Below are positions 38,920 to 47,118 of a DNA stretch of 64,000 bases, one piece after another (position 1 is the stretch's first letter; every line of letters starts with the position of its first letter). The stretch lies in NCBI RefSeq assembly GCF_001267885.1, contig NZ_CP012382.1:4637001-4701000 (forward strand), in the 5' to 3' direction. The translations under genes were made by a program, and so were the position numbers. This DNA is from Streptomyces ambofaciens ATCC 23877. Its GTDB lineage: Bacteria; Actinomycetota; Actinomycetes; Streptomycetales; Streptomycetaceae. The notes below the pieces were generated by a model. The model had not been told where the DNA came from, did not search any database, and saw nothing but the letters and a program-made list of their open reading frames with translations.

Positions 38920-40005
38920 TCATGACCGGCGCAGCCGGGCCGCGCCCTTGAGCGTCCGTACCGCCAGCGAGGCGAGCCGGGGCCGGTCGCGCACGAAGCC
39001 GTGCGCGCGGCGGGCCGGTTCGCGGCCGAGCCAGTGCAGTGCGGCGCCCGCCCCCGGGCGGGTGGCGGCGCCCTCGTACACGGGCAGTTCGCCGGTCTTG
39101 AGCGAGTCCTTGTACTCCGCCGCGCCCCGGCCCATGTCCAGCACGCCGATCCCCTCGGCGGCGGCCGCCTCGGCCATGCGCAGATGCAGGACCAGCCCCG
39201 GCGAGTACTTGGCGAAGCCGGGGTCGTACGCCGGGAACCAGCAGGCCAGGACCGTCGCCGAACGCAGCCCGAAGTGGGCCGCGACCGGCCGGCCGCCGGC
39301 GTAGAGCACGGACAGCGTGCCCGTGCACTCGGGTGCCCGGGTCTCGGCCAGCCGGGCCACGAGCCGGCTGATCCACTCCCGCGCGAACCGGTCCCGGCGC
39401 CCCGTCCTGCGGTACTGCGCCGACTTCCACTCCATCAGCGTGCGCAGCGCGGCCGGCTCGCGCTCGTCGAACACGAAGCGCAGGTCCCCGGCCCGGCGGC
39501 CCAGCCTGCGCTCCTTGGCGAGCGTGGTCTTCAGGAACTTCGGCGACCGGGCGCGCAGCACACGCTCGTACGCCTCGTACCCCTTCTCCACGTCGATGAC
39601 GTACGTGGTGTGCTCCTCCGCGGCGAACGGAGCGAAGAGCTCCTGGTCCGCCTCCAGGTTGTCGAAGGCGAAGCTCGACAGGGAGCAGGCCCTGAGCAGC
39701 CGGCGGGTGTCCGGGACGAGGCCCGGGCGCAGCACCGCGCCCTGGCAGTCCGAGACCCCGAGTCCGATCGCCCGCCCCTGGCCCAGCGGCCCGCGCTCGT
39801 GCGGCAGGAACCCGGCCGCCTCGCCGCCTTCGTACACCACGGCCACCCGCGCCCGCGGCCGTACCCGGCCCACGACGTCGGTGAACTCCGGCTCCATGAA
39901 GGGATTGCGGGGCGCCCCCGACTTGGCGCGCAGCTCGCGCCAGTGCTCCCGTTCCCCCTCGCCCAGCTCCTGCGGCCTGAGCACGCGCACACGTCCGCCG
40001 TTCAA
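38920..40005 (-). CDS. CelD/BcsL-like GNAT acetyltransferase
   Basis: About 361 residues of the double-GNAT CelD/BcsL/FemAB-like group seen in polysaccharide loci. Recognisable segments are RARSPKFLKTTLAKERRLGR, EWKSAQYRRTGRRD, GRPVAAHFGLRSATVLACWFPAYDP and LDMGRGAAEYKDSLKTG. The role is probably acyl transfer to, or modification of, the polymer or its lipid intermediate. The start is uncertain: TTG at 40005 has GGGGGG a few bases upstream, while GTG at 39990 has only GGCGGA. First gene of the minus-strand half of the locus. Confidence 0.82.
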   Translation of the reverse strand: MNGGRVRVLRPQELGEGEREHWRELRAKSGAPRNPFMEPEFTDVVGRVRPRARVAVVYEGGEAAGFLPHERGPLGQGRAIGLGVSDCQGAVLRPGLVPDTRRLLRACSLSSFAFDNLEADQELFAPFAAEEHTTYVIDVEKGYEAYERVLRARSPKFLKTTLAKERRLGRRAGDLRFVFDEREPAALRTLMEWKSAQYRRTGRRDRFAREWISRLVARLAETRAPECTGTLSVLYAGGRPVAAHFGLRSATVLACWFPAYDPGFAKYSPGLVLHLRMAEAAAAEGIGVLDMGRGAAEYKDSLKTGELPVYEGAATRPGAGAALHWLGREPARRAHGFVRDRPRLASLAVRTLKGAARLRRS

Positions 40006-40163
40006 CCCGACCCCCCGATCAAGTCCCCCTGGACAACAGGAAGGTACCCCCGGGGGCCCGCGGCCGGTAGGCGGCGGGCCATCTTGTTGCCAATCGGTGC
40101 ACAGGCCTTGAACCGGCCTTAGCCGGTGATGTGCCAGGTTCCGGACACGAACGTGCGTCCTCG

Positions 40164-40205
40164 CGCGTACTTGCGCCCTACTCGTGCGCACTTGTGCCGT
40201 ACTCG
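40164..40205 (+). repeat. Two adjacent 21-bp imperfect direct repeats upstream of the HAD gene
   Basis: 40164-40184 and 40185-40205 match at 17 of 21 positions, including ACTTG and TACTCG blocks. They lie 65 bp before the HAD start and could bind a regulator or be a simple duplication. Confidence 0.65.
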
Positions 40206-40257
40206 CGCGTCCTCGTTCGGATGCGATCGCCGGTGAGTCGGACAGGTGCGGTGTCCG

Positions 40258-40270
40258 TATTCTCTGATCA
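40258..40270 (+). promoter_or_regulatory. Possible -10 box for a leaderless HAD transcript
   Basis: TATTCT at 40258-40263 sits 6 nt before the ATG at 40270, the distance from a -10 box to a transcription start. No Shine-Dalgarno sequence precedes the ATG, and the -35 region is weak. Confidence 0.45.
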
Positions 40271-41079
40271 TGGACCGCACCGCGTATTCACTCGTCGCCA
40301 CCGACCTCGACGGCACGCTGCTCCGCGGCGACGACACCGTCTCCGACCGGTCGTTGGCCGCTCTGGCACGGGTGGCCGAGGCGGGTGCGCGGCACCTGGT
40401 GGTGACCGGGCGGCCGGCACCCCGGGTACGGTCCCTGCTGGACCGTCTCGGCTGCACGGGGCTCGCGGTGTGCGGACAGGGCGCGCAGGTGTACGACGCC
40501 GGCGCGCACCGGATGCTGTGGTCGGTCACCCTGGACCGGGAGCTGGCCGAGACCGCGCTCGGCAAGATCGAGGCCGAGGTCGGGCAGGTGCACGCCGCCG
40601 TCGACCAGGACGGCGTCGACGGCCTCACGCTCATCGAGCCGGGCTACCTGATGCCCCACCCGACGCTGCCCGCGGTACGGGTCGAGCGGCGCGACGAGCT
40701 GTGGGAGGCACCGATCAGCAAGGTGCTGCTGCGCCATCCCGACCTGGGCGACGACGAGTTGGCGGCGACGGCGCGCGCGGTGGTCGGTTCCCTGGCCACG
40801 GTCACGATGTCGGGGCCGGGGACGGTGGAGCTCCAGCCGTGCGGCATCACCAAGGCGACCGGTCTGGCCCTGGCCGCCGAGCGCCTGGGCCAGAGCCGGC
40901 GGCGGACGATCGCCTTCGGGGACATGCCCAACGACATCCCGATGTTCCACTGGGCCGCCCGCGGGGTCGCCATGGCCGACGCCCACCCCGAACTCAGGGC
41001 GGTGGCCGACGAGGTCACCCTCACGAACGAGGACGACGGCGTGGCCGTCGTCCTCGAGCGGATCTTCGGTACCCCCTAG
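40270..41079 (+). CDS. HAD-superfamily (Cof-type) phosphatase
   Basis: 269 residues of the Cof/class IIB HAD family, cytoplasmic phosphatases of sugar phosphates and similar small molecules. Motif I is DLDGTLL, motif II VTGRPAPRV, motif III lies in ISKVLL, and motif IV is FGDMPNDIPMF. The cap domain is between residues ~80 and ~190. The ATG at 40270 begins directly before the core strand; an upstream GTG at 40246 would add eight residues unlike the family. The stop is within a hairpin terminator. Confidence 0.9.
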   Translation: MDRTAYSLVATDLDGTLLRGDDTVSDRSLAALARVAEAGARHLVVTGRPAPRVRSLLDRLGCTGLAVCGQGAQVYDAGAHRMLWSVTLDRELAETALGKIEAEVGQVHAAVDQDGVDGLTLIEPGYLMPHPTLPAVRVERRDELWEAPISKVLLRHPDLGDDELAATARAVVGSLATVTMSGPGTVELQPCGITKATGLALAAERLGQSRRRTIAFGDMPNDIPMFHWAARGVAMADAHPELRAVADEVTLTNEDDGVAVVLERIFGTP

Positions 41080-41101
41080 CGCGGCCGCCGCCGCGGGGGG
41101 T
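41071..41101. terminator. Hairpin containing the HAD stop codon
   Basis: ACCCCC (41071-41076) pairs with GGGGGT (41096-41101), and CGCGGC with GCCGCG inside. The only unpaired bases in the stem are TAG, the HAD stop. It lies just before the converging transglycosylase stop at 41107. Confidence 0.55.
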
Positions 41102-41106
41102 GCGGC

Positions 41107-41598
41107 TCAGTACGCGCCGAAGACGTTGTCCATCGAGCCGTACCGGTCGGCCGCGTAGTTGCAGGCCGCGGTGATGTTGGCGACCGGGTCGTACGGGTCC
41201 CAGGAGGTGCCGGGCACGTGGTACGCCTGGAAGGTCGGGTCGATCACCTGGAGCAGGCCCTTGGACGGGGTGCCGTTGACGGCGTTGATGTCCCAGTTGT
41301 TGATGGCGAGCGGGTTGCCGGACGACTCCCGCATGATGTTGCGGTGGATGCCCTCGTACGAGCCGGGGATGCCGTGCTGCGCCATGACGTCGAGCGACTC
41401 GCGGATCCAGCCGTCGAGGTTGTCGGGGTACGTCGTCGCCGCGGTGGCGGCGGCCGGGGCGGCGGCGGGGGTGGCCGCGGAGGCGCCGGTGGCACCGATG
41501 AGCGGCAGGGCGAGCACGGCGGCGCCGGTGCCGGCGACGGCGAGCCGGCGGGCGATGCGGGCGGTCCGGGCGTGACGGTTCTGACCGTTGGCAGACAT
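41107..41598 (-). CDS. Secreted transglycosylase (SLT/lysozyme-like)
   Basis: 163 residues. An Arg-rich n-region, a hydrophobic core and ATGASA form a clear signal peptide (cleavage near residue 42). The mature domain has the goose-lysozyme/SLT signature: the catalytic Glu in IMRESSGNPLAINNWD, then SKGLLQVIDPTFQAYH and a C-terminal DRYGS region. It cleaves peptidoglycan glycan strands during growth, germination or sporulation. AGGAG precedes the ATG. The leader RNA contains a ydaO riboswitch, linking expression to cyclic di-AMP, as reported for other Streptomyces cell-wall hydrolases. Confidence 0.92.
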   Translation of the reverse strand: MSANGQNRHARTARIARRLAVAGTGAAVLALPLIGATGASAATPAAAPAAATAATTYPDNLDGWIRESLDVMAQHGIPGSYEGIHRNIMRESSGNPLAINNWDINAVNGTPSKGLLQVIDPTFQAYHVPGTSWDPYDPVANITAACNYAADRYGSMDNVFGAY

Positions 41599-41617
41599 GC
41601 TTGAGTCCCTCTCCTTA

Positions 41618-41752
41618 CGCCTGCGAGGTGAGCTGTCGGGTTCGGGCGGGGAGGTGCCCGGCCGCGCCCTGACGGGTACGGCTTCACCCCGAGCCGCTCC
41701 GGTGGTGACCGGTGCGGCGACTTACCTGGGTCCCCCGCTCCTGCCTGCGAGT
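41618..41752 (-). promoter_or_regulatory. ydaO/yuaA-type cyclic di-AMP riboswitch
   Basis: On the minus strand the leader shows the conserved blocks of this class in order: GGAGCGGGGGACCC near the 5' end, GGGGTGAA in the middle, and CGCCCGAACCCGACAGCT followed by CACCTCGCAGGCG at the 3' end. The element ends about 20 nt before the start codon of the transglycosylase. Cyclic di-AMP usually turns expression off in this class. Confidence 0.92.
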
Positions 41753-41815
41753 TTGTTGGTGGATGACTGTGCGTTCGGGCGGTGGCAGGATTCGGCGTCC
41801 GCCCGACAGGCCGGG

Positions 41816-41845
41816 AACGTATGCGAGAGCACATGTCCGGAACAA
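41816..41845 (-). promoter_or_regulatory. Possible promoter for the riboswitch-transglycosylase transcript
   Basis: Minus-strand TTGTTC (41840-41845) and TACGTT (41816-41821) are separated by 18 nt. A start near 41809 would place the riboswitch wholly within the transcript. Confidence 0.4.
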
Positions 41846-42520
41846 GTGCAGGAATCACCCCACGCCCATGTTGACCTTGATCCGGGGTGTTTGGGGTGCT
41901 TGATCCTTTGCGTCCGCCAAGCCTCAACTGGCTTGCGGGACAAAGGGAGGGCGCGGTCGGCGGCAGGGTTGCCTACAGGGGGAACGGCGTGAGCCAACTC
42001 ACGGGCCTCAATAAGAGCGGCAAATCGGGCATTAATCCCAACTGGGCGTCAACCGCCCGCAGGTGGGGAGGGCCGGAAGAGGCGGCCCGGCGGCCGGCCG
42101 GTGGTCGGCCGGTGATCGGGTGGTGCCGGCCGGCGTGCGTTCCCTTGCCGGGGTCGCGCGCCGTGTCCCGCTCCGTCCGGTGTTCCCGCGCGCTGTGCGG
42201 GCATCCGTTCGGGCGGGAGTGGGGTGTGGCGAGTGGGTGACGTTCTCGGAGCGCGGGCCGTTGGGGGGAGTGGTGGGATCTTCCTTGGCGGCTCCCGGCC
42301 CGCTCGCGTTCCGGGTCGCGTCCCTCCAGTGATGTCGATCAATATCTGCTCATATCGCCTGATCAAAAACTTGCCGCGCATGATCCGATACCGACCGGCC
42401 TGTAACGGTGGGCGCTAGCGGTGATCGAAACGTGACCGGATACGCTGACTTGAGTGGTGGCAGCGACCTATCGACAAACCAGGTAATCGCCAGTAGACAC
42501 CAGCAGACAGGAGACCCCTC
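41846..42520. other. Long divergent non-coding region before the polyprenyl synthase
   Basis: About 675 nt with no gene I can support; frames on both strands look like shadows. At 42337-42370 there is an unusually A/T-rich stretch bounded by GATCA and TGATC, with ATAT pairs inside. It is followed by CCGATACCG and the ribosome-binding sequence AGGAGA of the synthase. The polyprenyl synthase promoter should lie here. Confidence 0.6.
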
Positions 42521-43531
42521 GTGACCGTCGTCGGGCCGTTCGGGCTGAGCGTGCGGGACCAGGCTCTGGAAGCCGATGTCCAGGCCGGATTGGTTGCTGT
42601 CGAGGAAGGGTTGCTCGAGGCAACCAAGAGCGAGGTGCCCTTCATCACGGAGGCCGCCCAGCACCTGGTGCGGGCGGGAGGCAAACGGTTCCGCCCGTTG
42701 CTCGTGATGCTCGCGTCCCAGTTCGGCGACCCCTACGCTCCCGGCATCGTGCCCTCGGCGGTCGTCGTGGAACTGACCCACCTCGCCACGCTGTACCACG
42801 ACGACGTGATGGACGAGGCCACCGTGCGGCGCGGCGTCCCCAGCGCGAACACCCGCTGGGGCAACTCGGTCGCGGTCCTCACCGGCGACTTCCTGTTCGC
42901 CCGGGCCTCCCAGATCCTCGCCGACCTCGGTCCCGAGGCGGTCCGTGTGCAGGCCCTCGCGTTCGAGCGGCTGGTGACCGGCCAGATCCTGGAGACGGCG
43001 GGACCGCAGGACGGCCGTGACCCGGTGGATCACTACCTGGACGTGCTGGGCGGCAAGACGGGATCGCTGGTGGCGGTCTCCTGCCGGTTCGGCGCGATGA
43101 TGTCCGGCGCCGACGAGACGGTCGTGGACGTGCTGACCCAGTACGGCGAGCGGCTCGGTGTCGCCTTCCAGCTCGCGGACGACGTCCTGGACATCGCCTC
43201 CGACTCCCACGAGTCGGGCAAGACACCCGGGACCGATCTGCGCGAGGGCATCCCGACCCTCCCGGTGCTGCGGCTGCGCGAGCGGGCGGCCCGGCTGGGG
43301 CTCGCCGAGGACGTCGCCCTGTGCGAGCTGCTGGACTCCGACCTGAGCGACGACGCACGGCACGCGGAGGCGCTGCGCCTGCTGCGCGCCCACCCCGCGC
43401 TGGAGCAGGCGCGCCGGGACACCGTCCGGTACGCCGAGGACGCCCGGGCGGCGCTGGCCCCGCTCAAGGAGTGCGACGCGAAGACCGCGCTGGTCGAACT
43501 CTGCGAGGCCGTGGTGCACCGGGCCGGTTGA
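42521..43531 (+). CDS. Long-chain polyprenyl diphosphate synthase
   Basis: trans-Prenyltransferase of 336 residues that chains isopentenyl diphosphate units. The first Asp-rich motif is LYHDDVMDEATVRRG and the second is QLADDVLDI; GGKRFRPLLV and GGKTG give substrate-binding lysines. The residues before the first motif are small or non-bulky, and the length fits octa/nonaprenyl synthases, so menaquinone side-chain synthesis is the likely role. That fits a neighbourhood with complex I genes. The GTG start has AGGAGA 7 nt upstream. It is monocistronic as far as I can see. Confidence 0.92.
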   Translation: MTVVGPFGLSVRDQALEADVQAGLVAVEEGLLEATKSEVPFITEAAQHLVRAGGKRFRPLLVMLASQFGDPYAPGIVPSAVVVELTHLATLYHDDVMDEATVRRGVPSANTRWGNSVAVLTGDFLFARASQILADLGPEAVRVQALAFERLVTGQILETAGPQDGRDPVDHYLDVLGGKTGSLVAVSCRFGAMMSGADETVVDVLTQYGERLGVAFQLADDVLDIASDSHESGKTPGTDLREGIPTLPVLRLRERAARLGLAEDVALCELLDSDLSDDARHAEALRLLRAHPALEQARRDTVRYAEDARAALAPLKECDAKTALVELCEAVVHRAG

Positions 43532-43939
43532 GCCTCGGTGGCCGGTGGCCGGTGGCCGGTGGCCGGTGGCCGGTGCGGGTGCCGGTGCGGGTGGCCGGTG
43601 ATGGTGTCGGTGCCGGCCTCGATGCGCGTGTCGCTGCCGTCGTCGGTGCCGTGGCCCGGGGTGCGGGTGTGCCGCGGCCGGTGACGGGTGGTGCCTCCCG
43701 CCGTCGGGCGGCGTACCCCACCCCTACGGGCCGGGGGAGGCGCCGCCCCTCCGTGTCATCCCGCAGGAGTACGCGGAGTTGAGCCCGCGGTCTGACGCTT
43801 GTGCCCGGCCGATTTGGTCAGATGGTCATCACGGAAAACACCAATCCTCACCGATTCGGGTGAGAATGGCGGCTCACGGGTGAGAGAACGCGTGCGAGGT
43901 CGCGAGAGAGCCGCCGCCGACGACGGAGGTAGGGCACAC
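43532..43939. other. Non-coding gap with GGTGGCC repeats and a CTCACC inverted repeat
   Basis: 408 nt. Five exact GGTGGCC heptamers fill 43537-43571, followed by degenerate GGTGCGG copies. At 43847-43864 CTCACC pairs with GGTGAG across 6 nt, and CTCACGGGTGAG recurs about 10 nt later, close to the LolA-like start. The inverted repeats may be an operator; the heptamers look like slippage products. Confidence 0.6.
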
Positions 43940-45154
43940 ATGGCACCGATCGATTCCGAGGACAGCACGATGGCCGCCGGGGAGGGCGAGGAGGCGCGTG
44001 CCGGACGGCGCAAGGCCGCGCGGTACGTCGTCCCGGTCGCGGTGATGGGAGTGGCGGCCGCGACGATCGGCCTGGTCCCCGCGCTCGCCGACTCCGGGGA
44101 CCCCGACCTCCCCAAGATCACGGCGGAGCAACTGCTGGAGAAGATCGCCAAGTCGGACGTCGAACAGCTGTCCGGCACCGTCAAGATCAGCACGGACCTG
44201 GGCCTGCCGGACCTCGGCGGCCTGGAGAGCGGTCTGATGTCCGGGATGTCCGGCGCTCCCGGCGCCGGCAAGGACGAGGACGGTTCCGCCGCCGACCCGT
44301 CGGCCAAGCTCACCGAGCTGGTCTCCGGCACCCACACGCTGCGGGTCGCCGCCGACGGTCCGGACCGGCAGAAGCTGTCGTTGCTGGAGAACGCGGCGGA
44401 GTACAGCCTGATCCACGACGGCAAGGACGTCTGGGGCTACGACAGCGGGTCCAACGAGGTGTACCACTCCACCGCCCCCGACGCCGCCGGCCAGCGGGAG
44501 AAGGAGGTGCCGGTCACCCCGAAGGACTTCGCCGACCAGGCGCTCAAGGCGGTCGACGACACCACTTCGGTGACCGTGGACGGCACCGCGCAGGTGGCCG
44601 GCCGGGACGCCTACCGGCTGGTGATCAAGCCCAAGCAGTCCGGTTCCACCGTCGGTGCCGTCACCGTCGCGGTGGACGCCGGGACCGGCATGCCGCTGAA
44701 GTTCACGCTGACGCCGGCGAGCGGCGGCGCCGCCGTCGTGGACGCGGGCTTCACCCAGGTCAGCTTCGCGAAGCCGGACGCGTCGACGTTCGACTTCACC
44801 CCGCCCGAGGGCGCGAAGGTCACCGAGGACGACGAGGCGGCCCGGGCGCCGGAGCGGGGGCACCGCGCCGAAGGCGGTCTCGCCGAGCGGACGGACGGCC
44901 TGGAGGTCATCGGGGAGGGCTGGAACTCGATCGCCACCTTCGACACCGGCGGCCAGGGCCTGCCCACGGCTGCCGCGGGCGGCGGTCTCGGCGGCTTCCT
45001 CGGCTCCTTCGGCGACCAGGTCAAGGGCGACTTCGGCTCCGGCACGGTCTTCAAGACCCGCCTGGTCAACGCGCTGATCACGGACGACGGCACGGTCTAC
45101 GCCGGTGCCGTCACCAAGGACGCGCTGGTCAAGGCGGCCGACGCCGCGAAGTAG
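43940..45154 (+). CDS. LolA-like lipoprotein-carrier family protein
   Basis: 404 residues. A hydrophobic segment at about residues 28-50 (VVPVAVMGVAAATIGLVPALA) is a signal peptide or anchor, with no lipobox Cys. The remainder is an extracytoplasmic beta-rich domain of the LolA/LppX type (LLEKIAKSDVEQLSGTVKIS; AEYSLIHDGKDVWGYDSGSNEVYH; RDAYRLVIKPKQ). Actinobacterial members may carry lipid or sense envelope state; the function is not established. The ATG at 43940 has GGAGGTAGGG upstream. The ABC pair 37 nt downstream is probably co-transcribed. Confidence 0.85.
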   Translation: MAPIDSEDSTMAAGEGEEARAGRRKAARYVVPVAVMGVAAATIGLVPALADSGDPDLPKITAEQLLEKIAKSDVEQLSGTVKISTDLGLPDLGGLESGLMSGMSGAPGAGKDEDGSAADPSAKLTELVSGTHTLRVAADGPDRQKLSLLENAAEYSLIHDGKDVWGYDSGSNEVYHSTAPDAAGQREKEVPVTPKDFADQALKAVDDTTSVTVDGTAQVAGRDAYRLVIKPKQSGSTVGAVTVAVDAGTGMPLKFTLTPASGGAAVVDAGFTQVSFAKPDASTFDFTPPEGAKVTEDDEAARAPERGHRAEGGLAERTDGLEVIGEGWNSIATFDTGGQGLPTAAAGGGLGGFLGSFGDQVKGDFGSGTVFKTRLVNALITDDGTVYAGAVTKDALVKAADAAK

Positions 45155-45191
45155 CGGCACCGCCGTCCCCGTACGACGAGAGAGGGAGCCG

Positions 45192-46175
45192 ATGGCCGAA
45201 GCGTCCGCCGCGGAGCGGGAGCGCCCGGACCAGGGGAGCGCGGACGACGCCGTCATCGCCACCCGCGCGCTCACCAAGCGCTACGGCGGCGGACAGCTCG
45301 CCGTCGACGGTCTGGACCTGACCGTCCCGGCGGGCAGCGTCTTCGGCTTCCTCGGCCCCAACGGCTCCGGCAAGACCACCACCATCCGGATGCTGATGGG
45401 GCTGATCGAGCCGACCTCGGGGACCGCGCGCGTGCTGGGCCGGCCCGTGCCGCGCGCCGCCCGCACCGTGCTGCCCCAGGTCGGCGCGCTCATCGAGGGC
45501 CCGGCCCTGTACGGCTTCCTCTCCGGACGCGACAACCTGCTGCGCTACGACGCCGCCGACCCGACCGCCGACCCGCGCACCCGGCGCGAGCGCGTCGCCC
45601 AGGCGCTGGACCGGGTGGGCCTGGCGGCCGCCGCCGGCAAGAAGGCCAAGGCGTACTCGCTCGGCATGAAGCAGCGGCTCGGGCTCGCCGCGGCGCTGCT
45701 CCAGCCGCGCCGTCTGCTCGTCCTGGACGAACCGACCAACGGCCTCGACCCCCAGGGCATGCGCGAGATCCGCGCCCTCGTGCGCGAACTGGCCTCCGAC
45801 GGCACCACCGTCTTCCTCTCCTCCCACCTGCTGGACGAGATCGAGCAGGTGTGCACGCACGCCGCGGTGATGGCCCGGGGGCGGCTGATCACCCAGGGCG
45901 CGGTCGCCGACCTGGCGGCGGGGGCGCGCGGCCGGCTGGTGGTGACCACCCCGGACGCGGGGGAGGCCGCCCGGGTGCTGAAGGAGCAGGGGGCCGCGGA
46001 CGTGGTGATCGCCGAGGACCGGGTGAGCGCCGAGCCCCCCGACCGCGACCTCGCCGATCTGAACGCCGCGCTGGTGTCGGCCGGTGTCCGGGTCCGCGGC
46101 TTCTCAGTGGAGCGGGCCTCGCTGGAGGACGCGTTCGTGGCGCTCACCGGGGAGGGCTTCGATGTCGCGGGCTGA
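45192..46175 (+). CDS. ABC exporter ATPase
   Basis: 327 residues of the CcmA/drug-exporter type. Walker A GPNGSGKTT, Q-loop region, signature YSLGMKQRL, Walker B LLVLDEPTNGLDP and LSSHLLDEIEQVC are intact. A C-terminal regulatory stretch of ~100 residues ends in SLEDAFVALTGE, typical for this subgroup. The ATG at 45192 has GAGAGGGAG upstream. It overlaps the permease gene by 14 bp. Confidence 0.93.
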   Translation: MAEASAAERERPDQGSADDAVIATRALTKRYGGGQLAVDGLDLTVPAGSVFGFLGPNGSGKTTTIRMLMGLIEPTSGTARVLGRPVPRAARTVLPQVGALIEGPALYGFLSGRDNLLRYDAADPTADPRTRRERVAQALDRVGLAAAAGKKAKAYSLGMKQRLGLAAALLQPRRLLVLDEPTNGLDPQGMREIRALVRELASDGTTVFLSSHLLDEIEQVCTHAAVMARGRLITQGAVADLAAGARGRLVVTTPDAGEAARVLKEQGAADVVIAEDRVSAEPPDRDLADLNAALVSAGVRVRGFSVERASLEDAFVALTGEGFDVAG

Positions 46176-47052
46176 GACGCGGAGTGCGGTGCGCGCCCCG
46201 AGCGCGCTGTGGACCTTCGGGCTGCTGAGCAGCGAACTGCGGATCACCTTCCGGCGCTGGCGCACCCTCGCCCTGCTCGGCGTGCTGGCCGCGGTACCGG
46301 TCCTGGTCGGCATCGCCGTGAAGATCGAGACGAGTGACGGCGCGTCCTTCGGCGACGGCGGTGGAGGGGGCGGCGGCCAGGGGCCGGCCTTCATCTCGCA
46401 GGTCAGCAACAACGGTCTCTTCCTGGTCTTCACCGCGCTCGCCGCGACGCTCCCGTTCTTCCTGCCGATGGCCGTCGGCGTCATCGCGGGCGACGCGATC
46501 GCCGGCGAGGCGAGCGCGGGCACGCTGCGCTACCTCCTGGTCGCCCCGGCCGGCCGCACCAGGCTGCTGCTCGCCAAGTACGCGACGGTGATCGTCTTCT
46601 GCCTCGCCGCCACCCTGGTCGTCGCGGTGTCGGCGCTCGCGGTCGGAGCGCTGCTGTTCCCGGTCGGCGACCTGGTCACCATCTCCGGCACCCGGATCAC
46701 GTACGCCGAGGGCCTGGGACGGGCGCTGCTGATCGCCCTGGTCGTCGCCGCCTCGCTCCTCGGCGTCGCGGCCCTCGGTCTGTTCGTGTCGACCCTGACC
46801 GGCAGCGGCATCGCGGCGATGGCGACGACGGTCGGACTGTTGATCACCGTCCAGATCCTCGACCAGATCCCGCAGCTCGACGCGGTCCAGCCGTACTTCT
46901 TCTCGCACTACTGGCTGTCCTTCGCCGACCTCATGCGCGAACCGGTCCACTGGGACGACCTGGTGCGGAACCTGGGCCTCCAGGGCCTCTACGCCGCGGT
47001 GTTCGGTTCGGCGGCCTGGGCCCGGTTCACGGCGAAGGACATCACCTCGTAA
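46162..47052 (+). CDS. ABC exporter permease
   Basis: 296 residues with six hydrophobic segments and a Gly-rich extracytoplasmic loop (GGGGGGGQG) after the first. The ABC-2 style features are an N-terminal amphipathic stretch (SSELRITFRRWRTLALLG) and the DAIAGEASAGTLRYLLVAPAGRTRLLLAKY segment that contacts the ATPase. The ATG has GGGGAGGG upstream, inside the ATPase gene. The substrate is unknown; the LolA-like gene upstream hints at a lipid or lipoprotein. Confidence 0.9.
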   Translation: MSRAETRSAVRAPSALWTFGLLSSELRITFRRWRTLALLGVLAAVPVLVGIAVKIETSDGASFGDGGGGGGGQGPAFISQVSNNGLFLVFTALAATLPFFLPMAVGVIAGDAIAGEASAGTLRYLLVAPAGRTRLLLAKYATVIVFCLAATLVVAVSALAVGALLFPVGDLVTISGTRITYAEGLGRALLIALVVAASLLGVAALGLFVSTLTGSGIAAMATTVGLLITVQILDQIPQLDAVQPYFFSHYWLSFADLMREPVHWDDLVRNLGLQGLYAAVFGSAAWARFTAKDITS

Positions 47053-47064
47053 CCGCTCGGTCCA

Positions 47065-47101
47065 CCGCCGCGAACCTCACCTCGCGGCGGCGGGGTGAGG
47101 T
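47065..47101. terminator. Overlapping alternative hairpins between ABC permease and FMN reductase
   Basis: CCGCCGCG (47065-47072) pairs with CGCGGCGG (47083-47090). ACCTCACC (47074-47081) can instead pair with GGTGAGGT (47094-47101). The two stems interlock and may not form fully together. Both lie between converging stops, so termination is the simplest role. Confidence 0.5.
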
Positions 47102-47118
47102 GCGCACGGCCGACGGCG

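Noticed and set aside
41722..41997. A 91-codon minus-strand frame overlapping the transglycosylase leader.
   Set aside because: It overlaps the riboswitch and promoter region and has no ribosome-binding sequence or family similarity.
42049..42418. Small frames on both strands in the gap before the polyprenyl synthase.
   Set aside because: No ribosome-binding sequence, Arg/Pro/Gly-biased composition and no similarity I recognise.
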